Below are positions 30,742 through 34,903 of a DNA stretch of 34,903 nucleotides, one piece after another. This DNA is from a virus: IMG/VR virus record IMGVR_UViG_3300029989_000103, positions 1-34,903 of that record; one strand, given 5' to 3'. Positions within the stretch are counted from its first letter, which is position 1. Each line of letters begins with the position of its first letter. The position numbers were made by a program, and so were the translations under genes. Under the pieces are notes generated by a model. That model saw only the letters and a list, made by a program, of their open reading frames with translations, was not told where the DNA came from and ran no database searches.

Positions 30742-32040
30742 TTAAGCAAACGGTTTAACTGTACTGTGAGATACTGAACCGGGGACATAAATTTTAGGTG
30801 TCTTTGATGTAGCCACCGCAAACATCCTGAAAGCATCAGCACCATGGCTAGACCAATCATGTTTGGCCATACTTCGGTATATTTTATTAGTTTCATCATA
30901 TTCTTTGTGGTAAGAATTTAAAGCCGCAATACCCTTGTCACACTTCTCTTCGTCAAACCAACAACTGCCTAAAATCCTTCTCACTGCCTCAATGCCATCA
31001 TCAATAGGTAAATTAGGTACAATTTCAAAATTAATACCTAATTTCTTTGCCACTTCCCGCCTCGATACTCCGGTGCCAAGTTCTCTCACTGCCAAATCAT
31101 GTGGTCCATAATGTTTTCCATATAAATATCCTTTCTCATTCAATACCTGGGCATAGTGAGATAGTCCCTCTCCTGAATTTTCGTAATAATCAACTATTCT
31201 TTTCTCACTCTGAGTCCTTTGTACAAACCAAATTGTAGTTGAATCATCCATACCCAAGTCCCAAAAAGTATCAATCGGGTATCGTGAAATAATAGGTACC
31301 TTTCCAATTCTTCCATCATCCCTAACCTTATTCATCTGTTTACCGTAATAAGCCCCCATCATTGGTACTTCCCATCTATTAAAATACTCCTGATAATATA
31401 AGGCATCATCGTTGTAAAGATCAACATACTCCTGGCGTATTTCTTCCAACTTTTCATCCGTATATTGGTGGGTATCATTTACTGTTAATAATTGATTAAA
31501 CCATCCAAGTTTTTTAGCCATTTGATACATGGTAAATCCATGATTCTTACCTCTGGCCGTATAATTAAATATTGCAAAACCACCGTTCTCATCAAGTATT
31601 GGTTTTAGGTAGGCCCACACCGCCGGATTCTGTAAAGAATATTCTGTAAAAACCACACCAATAGGATTTGACCCAACAATAGAATCAATATTATCCGACC
31701 CTATGATCTGAAAAATAGAATGGTTTTTAATCTCAATCAACATTTCTGTATTGTCAGTTCTTAATCTAATTTCTTTTGGGATATGATCAGTAAATTTAAA
31801 GCCTTTAGCATCCATACCGTTCCAAATAATCTTTTTACCTTGTTTATAGGTAGGAGCAATATAAAAATAGGTACCAACCCTATCTAGCATCTTCTTTGCA
31901 ATTATGTTCATCAACACCTTGTCCTTGCCACTTCTACGAGGCCACACGCACACTGCGCGGGTACATCCGCTATCCATTGCCTTTAATATCGGTTTTTGAT
32001 AGTCTCTAGGTTCAAAATTGCAAGGCAAAGTTACTATCAT
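30742..32040 (-). CDS. Terminase large subunit (432 aa)
   Basis: N-terminal ATPase with Walker A WPRRSGKD (33-40) and Walker B GVVFTE (128-133, Glu133), coupling motif region FNYTARG (159-164). The C-terminal RNase H-like nuclease has acidic residues Asp261/Asp265 (WDLGMDDST), Asp315 (GPHDLAV) and Asp402 (SSHGADAF). The motor packages DNA into the head and cuts it. ATG 32040 overlaps the small-subunit stop as ATGA. Length is typical of compact terminases. Confidence 0.92.
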   Translation of the reverse strand: MIVTLPCNFEPRDYQKPILKAMDSGCTRAVCVWPRRSGKDKVLMNIIAKKMLDRVGTYFYIAPTYKQGKKIIWNGMDAKGFKFTDHIPKEIRLRTDNTEMLIEIKNHSIFQIIGSDNIDSIVGSNPIGVVFTEYSLQNPAVWAYLKPILDENGGFAIFNYTARGKNHGFTMYQMAKKLGWFNQLLTVNDTHQYTDEKLEEIRQEYVDLYNDDALYYQEYFNRWEVPMMGAYYGKQMNKVRDDGRIGKVPIISRYPIDTFWDLGMDDSTTIWFVQRTQSEKRIVDYYENSGEGLSHYAQVLNEKGYLYGKHYGPHDLAVRELGTGVSRREVAKKLGINFEIVPNLPIDDGIEAVRRILGSCWFDEEKCDKGIAALNSYHKEYDETNKIYRSMAKHDWSSHGADAFRMFAVATSKTPKIYVPGSVSHSTVKPFA

Positions 32041-32531
32041 TCCTTTGTTTCTATTTTTGAATAATCTATTGTTTGGATTGTTAGTGGTTGATCATCTTTA
32101 CCAGTAACTTCGTTCTTTTGTTTCCAATTTAAATAATTGGCGGCACATAACCCGGCAAAATAGCCATTGTACTTACCACTTAGGGTATTTGTCACCAATA
32201 TTTTCTCCTGAAATTTCTTCGCCCTATTAATGGCACCGAAAAATTCCGGGTATTCCTTCGCCCAATTGCCAAGAGTATCACTATCAACACCAATCTCACA
32301 ACAAAAACCAGCTAATGTCGGTAATTCACAAGGGATTATTTCATTTACTTTATAAGAAATTGATTTTTTGCTATCCCATTTCTTTATTTCGATAATCTCA
32401 TAAAGAGGTTTGTCAAAATATTTTAAAATCTCTGAACAATATTTTCGCTTATACTTCGTCGGCCTACCTACATGGTAGTTTTTCTTCGGAGTAGGAGCGG
32501 TTTGGCTTTTCGCCGTCGCTATTTTACTCAT
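32037..32531 (-). CDS. Terminase small subunit (164 aa)
   Basis: Basic N-terminus with GRPTKYKRKYCSEILKYF, then a helix-turn-helix PTLAGFCCEIGVDSDTLGNW followed by AKEYPEFFGAINRAKKFQEK and the helical ANYLNWKQKNEVTG region common to phage small terminases (P22 gp3/DNA-packaging type). It recognises the packaging start site on DNA. Promoter TGATATATTC lies 10 nt ahead of ATG 32531, giving almost no leader. Overlaps the large subunit by four bases. Confidence 0.85.
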   Translation of the reverse strand: MSKIATAKSQTAPTPKKNYHVGRPTKYKRKYCSEILKYFDKPLYEIIEIKKWDSKKSISYKVNEIIPCELPTLAGFCCEIGVDSDTLGNWAKEYPEFFGAINRAKKFQEKILVTNTLSGKYNGYFAGLCAANYLNWKQKNEVTGKDDQPLTIQTIDYSKIETKE

Positions 32532-32540
32532 AATTAAATT

Positions 32541-32550
32541 GAATATATCA
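32541..32550 (-). promoter_or_regulatory. Late-type extended -10 promoter (TGATATATTC)
   Basis: Exact copy ahead of the terminase genes; likely opens the late region. Confidence 0.75.
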
Positions 32551-32552
32551 GA

Positions 32553-32894
32553 TTATGCTTCGGCCTCAACCTCTTTAGGTTTTGTGGCCTCGGCAATTTT
32601 ACTCTTCTTCTCTTTAGCTTTCTTACTAATGCTATCCACCAAACTCATTACCTCATCCATCTCCACAAAAAATCGAATGTGGTGGCCGTCAATCCTCTCC
32701 ACAAAAAATCTCTTCACTCCGGGCGGCAATAACATATTCACTGCGGTTAGTTTGTGCTTTCCACCCAATTGAAAGATCCTGGTAGCTAATAGTTTTGGTC
32801 TGGTTTCTTTATTACCCAAATCTAATTTCTTCTCTCTCTCTTTGATCTCCGGTGTCTTGTCCGGTTGAACAATGTTTAGTTTCTTTTTTGGCAT
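32553..32894 (-). CDS. Hypothetical protein (113 aa)
   Basis: Basic N-terminus MPKKKLNIVQPDKTPEIKER, a central beta region AVNMLLPPGVKRFFVERIDG and HHIRFFVEMDEVMSLVDSIS, and a Lys/Glu-rich tail ending KPKEVEAEA. It lies one base after the anti-CBASS candidate's stop and before the terminase promoter. It may be an early protein of unknown role; no family recognised. Confidence 0.7.
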   Translation of the reverse strand: MPKKKLNIVQPDKTPEIKEREKKLDLGNKETRPKLLATRIFQLGGKHKLTAVNMLLPPGVKRFFVERIDGHHIRFFVEMDEVMSLVDSISKKAKEKKSKIAEATKPKEVEAEA

Positions 32895-32895
32895 T

Positions 32896-33096
32896 TTATT
32901 TTGTTAAACCTTTAACTGCCCACATTATGCTTTCCTCTAATTTAGTATTAGCTACCGCCTTTTCTCTACCACTCTCCGGTGTGGCAATTAAAGCAAATGA
33001 TTTTTCCAACTCTTCTGCCGTAACTTTTATGTGTTCCATTAAAGTTTTTTCGGCTTCATTTAATTCTCGATACTTTCTGTGAAATGTGTCTGACAT
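32896..33096 (-). CDS. Acb2/Tad1-type hairpin protein, candidate anti-CBASS (66 aa)
   Basis: The whole protein matches the Acb2-type helical hairpin as I remember it: YRELNEAEKTLMEHIKVTAE, a linker with ATPESGREKAVANTKLEES, and a final IMWAVKGLT. The Y-R-x-L-(S/N)-x-x-E-x-x-LM start and A-x-T-x-LE-x-(A/S)-x-MWAV end are diagnostic of the family. Acb2 proteins form hexamers that sequester cyclic di- and trinucleotides, so blocking CBASS signalling (and in some cases Thoeris-like signals). Sits in a small early unit 3' of the DUF1064 gene. Ligand specificity is not known for this copy. Confidence 0.7.
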   Translation of the reverse strand: MSDTFHRKYRELNEAEKTLMEHIKVTAEELEKSFALIATPESGREKAVANTKLEESIMWAVKGLTK

Positions 33097-33113
33097 TTTT
33101 ATTTTTTAAATTG

Positions 33114-33326
33114 TTAAAATGGAATATTTATATATAATCGTTTCAATTCGCTTCGATCACTTATTACTTTTAATATTTTAATTAGGTACGGATGTCTAAA
33201 CGATTCATCATTGGATATTTTAATCTCATGGTTCTTTGTTTCAAAATATTGGTTTGATCTGTTAAACGTCAGCCTCACGCCGGGTTTTGCCCCCTTGTAC
33301 TCAAAGGTTGTTGTGTAAATGACCAC
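33114..33326 (-). CDS. Small hypothetical protein (70 aa, GTG start)
   Basis: GTG 33326 lies five nt after a CATATT -10, so it is probably leaderless; no in-frame ATG follows. The product VIYTTTFEYKGAKPGVRLTF then NQYFETKNHEIKISNDES and a helix IKILKVISDRSELKRLYINI looks like a small alpha/beta protein. It heads the short unit containing the Acb2-type protein, so an accessory counter-defence role is possible by guilt of position only. Confidence 0.6.
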   Translation of the reverse strand: MVIYTTTFEYKGAKPGVRLTFNRSNQYFETKNHEIKISNDESFRHPYLIKILKVISDRSELKRLYINIPF

Positions 33327-33331
33327 AATTA

Positions 33332-33362
33332 AATATGAACTATATTTGACGGAAAGTCAAAT
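33332..33362 (-). promoter_or_regulatory. Promoter overlapping a 7-bp palindrome
   Basis: -35 TTGACT (33360..33355), 17-bp spacer, -10 CATATT (33337..33332). ATTTGAC/GTCAAAT (33344-33350 and 33356-33362, 5-nt centre) is a perfect palindrome covering the -35 and the preceding gene's stop codon, a plausible operator. Confidence 0.6.
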
Positions 33363-33761
33363 GGATTCTATAAATCGGATATTGGTTTTCTTTATCTTAT
33401 TTAAAAACATTTTTTTCTTTAATTTATAGATTCCGGTTAAAAAGCCCTTAACATCCTCCACGATCCGAATATCAGCACCGTTGACGGTATAGGAAAAATC
33501 AGCTTTATAAACTATTCCGCGCACTTTGTTACCCTCCGCGTCAACAAACTTCTTTAAAATTACGAATTTCGGTTGTTGTTTTAATTTGCTAATACATCCG
33601 GATTCTAACTCCATCGTCAATTCATTACACCGTTCCGCTTCGGCCTTTGAATCGTGTAGGTGATTTTTATTACACCGGGATTTAATAGCATGGTACTTAT
33701 TACCAGGATTGCCGGATTTCTTAATCTCTTTTTGGTACTCCTCAATTGTCATTTCTTCCAT
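33357..33761 (-). CDS. DUF1064-family nuclease-like protein (134 aa)
   Basis: KYHAIKSRCNKNHLHDSKAE (22-41), then AERCNELTMELESGCISKLK and QPKFVIL, YKADFSYTV and RIVEDVKGFLTGIYKLKKKM form the DUF1064 pattern: D-S-K-x-E, a QPKF strand, ADF and a VEDVKG strand. The family has the PD-(D/E)XK-like core (Asp37, Asp90, Glu104-Asp-Val-Lys) and is common in phages near replication/recombination genes; probably a DNA-junction or nick-processing nuclease. A second start (MTIEEYQ, 33752) follows GGAAG and may be the real one. Confidence 0.8.
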   Translation of the reverse strand: MEEMTIEEYQKEIKKSGNPGNKYHAIKSRCNKNHLHDSKAEAERCNELTMELESGCISKLKQQPKFVILKKFVDAEGNKVRGIVYKADFSYTVNGADIRIVEDVKGFLTGIYKLKKKMFLNKIKKTNIRFIESI

Positions 33762-33770
33762 AATTGTTTT

Positions 33771-33880
33771 TGGTAGGGGTGGACTCGAACCACCAAGGCT
33801 CTCGGTATAGTTGCTGTTACAACACCTAGTGAGCCATATTTTACAGTCTACAAACTGCCATTCCTGTAGTCACCTATCCA
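33771..33880 (-). tRNA. tRNA-like element with T-arm and D-arm, unusual middle
   Basis: On the minus strand the 3' side shows a perfect T-arm, GGTGG-TTCGAGT-CCACC (33778-33794), then CCTACCA that pairs with TGG(A)TAGG at the 5' end with a bulge. A D-arm CTACA/TGTAG surrounds GGAATGGCAGTT, typical of Leu/Ser/Tyr-type tRNAs. The middle is about 20 nt longer than usual and I cannot place a convincing anticodon; it contains GGCTC/GAGCC and GTTG/CAAC stems. It may be a long-variable-arm tRNA, carry a small insertion, or be degenerate. Confidence 0.4.
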
Positions 33881-33882
33881 AG

Positions 33883-33953
33883 TGGGGACCGACTGATTTG
33901 AACAGTCCTAGGCGTAAAAAAGCAGGTTTTAGCCTAGATTCCATCTGATCCCC
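33883..33953 (-). tRNA. tRNA-like element with perfect acceptor and T-arm, abnormal anticodon arm
   Basis: 71 nt. Acceptor GGGGATC/GGTCCCC (one G-U), discriminator A, and T-arm GACTG-TTCAAAT-CAGTC (33891-33907) are canonical. Where the D and anticodon arms should be there is a tiny GAT-GGA-ATC stem and a stem CTAGGC/GCCTAG with an 18-nt loop that can itself pair TAAAA/TTTTA. No 7-nt anticodon loop with U33 is found, so it may be a tRNA mimic or a decayed tRNA. Immediately upstream of the other tRNA-like element. Confidence 0.45.
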
Positions 33954-33971
33954 GATTATTGCTCTTCTGTA

Positions 33972-34003
33972 GGGCCGTAGGACAAACGATTCCTTACCGG
34001 CCC
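33972..34003. other. Strong imperfect hairpin next to the tRNA-like elements
   Basis: GGGCC/GGCCC outer stem and TAGGA/TCCT(T)A inner stem around CAAACGAT. It follows, on the minus strand, a TAGAGCATCGG sequence reminiscent of a tRNA D-stem to anticodon-stem transition. It begins the 250-base noncoding RNA-like block 34015-33765, which has no supported gene. Confidence 0.55.
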
Positions 34004-34015
34004 GATGCTCTATCC

Positions 34016-34321
34016 CTATTTTATCTCACCAGTAGCCACCCATGTATCAAGTACTTCTTTGGCACTATCTTTGGCCGCCTTCTCCACCTGGTAAAAGTGG
34101 GTAGCGTATTTACTCGCCGGACCATTGTGAATCACTGCAAAACTAAATGCCGGATTAATAATCAACACCCAGTCAATACCAGCAAACAACATGATAAAAG
34201 AAGAGATCATGTATATTACGGCTTGGTTCGCTTTCTTCAATCTACCTTTTAAAATAGCTACTTCTTGATCACCGTCAAGGTTATCAAAAACTAGGTTTGG
34301 TTTTACTTTATTTTTAATCAT
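34016..34321 (-). CDS. Membrane protein (about 101 aa)
   Basis: ATG 34321 follows AGGGAG and is preferred to an upstream start at 34402 that would overlap the previous small gene. The product starts MIKNKVKPNLVFDNLDGDQE, has a charged helix EVAILKGRLKKANQ, then one or two spans (AVIYMISSFIMLFAGIDWVL, IINPAFSFAVI) and a polar C-terminal helix KAAKDSAKEVLDTWVATGE. Membrane association is likely; role unknown. The RNA-like block follows its stop directly. Confidence 0.65.
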   Translation of the reverse strand: MIKNKVKPNLVFDNLDGDQEVAILKGRLKKANQAVIYMISSFIMLFAGIDWVLIINPAFSFAVIHNGPASKYATHFYQVEKAAKDSAKEVLDTWVATGEIK

Positions 34322-34322
34322 A

Positions 34323-34502
34323 TTAATTCTCCCTATCCATTCTCGACACACTGATTTTAGCAGTGGGGAATAGTTTAATAACCGAAAGACGGAGATTATC
34401 AATCAAAAAAACGATTGCTTCCTCTTGCCGACTATTAGCCTTAATATCTAACATAAACATTGCGGAAAACTTTTTGTTTTCCATTTTCTTTTTTTCTTCC
34501 AT
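34323..34502 (-). CDS. Small hypothetical protein (59 aa)
   Basis: ATG 34502 has AAAGGAAG just before it, and its TAA is followed one base later by the next ATG. The product is MEEKKKMENKKFSAMFMLDI then KANSRQEEAIVFLIDNLRLS and VIKLFPTAKISVSRMDREN: a small alpha/beta unit with a basic start. No family recognised. Supported by ribosome site and tight packing between the solenoid and membrane-protein genes. Confidence 0.7.
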   Translation of the reverse strand: MEEKKKMENKKFSAMFMLDIKANSRQEEAIVFLIDNLRLSVIKLFPTAKISVSRMDREN

Positions 34503-34523
34503 ATTCTTCCTTTAAATTTATAA

Positions 34524-34903
34524 TTATTTAATAACAGCGGTATGTTCCACTCCATCGATAGTAACCGTAATTTCCTTACCGGATAAACTAATTTCTTTTT
34601 TCTCTTCTTCCTTCTCCACCGGCAATCCGGTTTCTTTCAATATTCCGTATTCCAAAACGGCTCCTTTTTGTGGATCAAACTTACCGCAGGTTATGGTTTT
34701 TTCTTCATTATTGATATTTCTCCAAATACAGATACCGGCGAATATTTTGGTTGAAAAAGATAGTACCAATTTACAGGTAATTGATAATACAGCCTCGATG
34801 CCCCATCCAGCCTCGATGCCCTCTCCAGCCTCGATGCCCTCTCCAGCCTTGATGCCCCATCCAGCCTTGATGCCCCATCCAGCCTCGATGCCCCATCCAG
34901 CCT
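34524..34903 (-). CDS. Hexapeptide-repeat beta-solenoid protein, C-terminal part (continues from position 1)
   Basis: The frame is open from the right edge. About six IEAGWG-type hexapeptides lead into AVLSITCKLVLSFSTKIFAG, strand-rich residues that look like the capping turns of a solenoid, then ICIWRNINNEEKTITCGKFD, a Glu/Lys segment VEKEEEKKEISLSG and a last hairpin KEITVTIDGVEHTAVIK. A TTG at 34769 is the first start inside the unique part but the upstream repeat frame is uninterrupted and joins the gene starting at 369, so the TTG is not the real start. The final 30 residues could form an independent beta module. Confidence 0.7.
   Translation of the reverse strand, partial: AGWGIEAGWGIKAGWGIKAGEGIEAGEGIEAGWGIEAVLSITCKLVLSFSTKIFAGICIWRNINNEEKTITCGKFDPQKGAVLEYGILKETGLPVEKEEEKKEISLSGKEITVTIDGVEHTAVIK
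34790..34903. repeat. 18-bp minisatellite, right end (about 6-7 copies)
   Basis: Same ccagcctcgatgccccat unit as at 1-198, in the same phase. With the two-base CT overlap the combined array has 17-18 copies and 18-bp periodicity is kept across the junction. Confidence 0.95.

Noticed and set aside
34524-34769. Separate gene starting at TTG 34769
   Set aside because: The frame is open upstream through the repeat array and across the junction; no ribosome site precedes the TTG.
1-34903. Temperate phage or prophage
   Set aside because: No integrase, excisionase, CI-like repressor, attachment-site duplication or flanking bacterial genes seen.

Overview
The window is an essentially complete genome of a small, AT-rich, tailed double-stranded DNA phage with podovirus-like, P22-style virion genes. 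Every supported gene lies on the minus strand. The two ends of the window fall inside the same 18-bp minisatellite. If the last two bases (CT) are overlapped with the first two, one minus-strand reading frame runs through the junction without a break. The molecule is therefore most simply a circular or circularly permuted genome of about 34.9 kb, cut inside a repeat-bearing gene. I see no integrase, repressor, DNA polymerase, primase, helicase or ligase. The phage looks virulent and dependent on host replication. Shine-Dalgarno sites such as AGGAGGG show a bacterial host, but many starts have only an A-rich leader or no leader at all. Several proteins resemble what I remember from uncultured (candidate-phylum) bacteria. 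That host guess is inference only.

Reading the minus strand (descending coordinates), 5092 to 4574 holds three tiny cysteine-rich proteins. A strong promoter at 4571-4599 with an embedded palindrome, followed by an attenuator-like hairpin, leads into an early/middle operon (4460 to 760). This encodes an abundant-looking possible DNA-metabolism protein, zinc ribbons, a PD-(D/E)XK nuclease-like protein, a SEC-C protein and many small unknowns. A second promoter with the same palindrome (724-752) drives two small genes and then the beta-solenoid gene that crosses the junction (369 to 1, then 34903 to 34524). After the junction come two small genes, a tRNA-like RNA cluster (34003 to 33771), a DUF1064 nuclease-like protein and a candidate Acb2-type anti-CBASS protein (33096 to 32896).

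The morphogenesis half then runs: small and large terminase, portal, two small proteins (one SAP-like), scaffold, major capsid, decoration-like proteins, a tailspike of pectate-lyase type, other fibre or hub proteins, a head-tail adaptor-like protein, a coiled-coil protein, and a 2605-residue polyvalent protein (16584 to 8767). This giant carries a DNA polymerase III beta-clamp-like module, a HEXXH zincin, an LPD38-like region and a C-terminal lytic transglycosylase. The lysis region follows (8770 to 5438), with several small membrane proteins, a CHAP endolysin and two HNH proteins, one with an N-terminal membrane/signal segment.

Nine copies of an identical extended -10 element (minus strand TGATATATTC) stand in front of the virion and lysis transcription units and look like a late-promoter family. 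At five genes the -10 hexamer ends only 5-6 nt before the start codon, which predicts leaderless mRNAs. Two possible short plus-strand transcripts with terminators flank the signal-bearing HNH gene.
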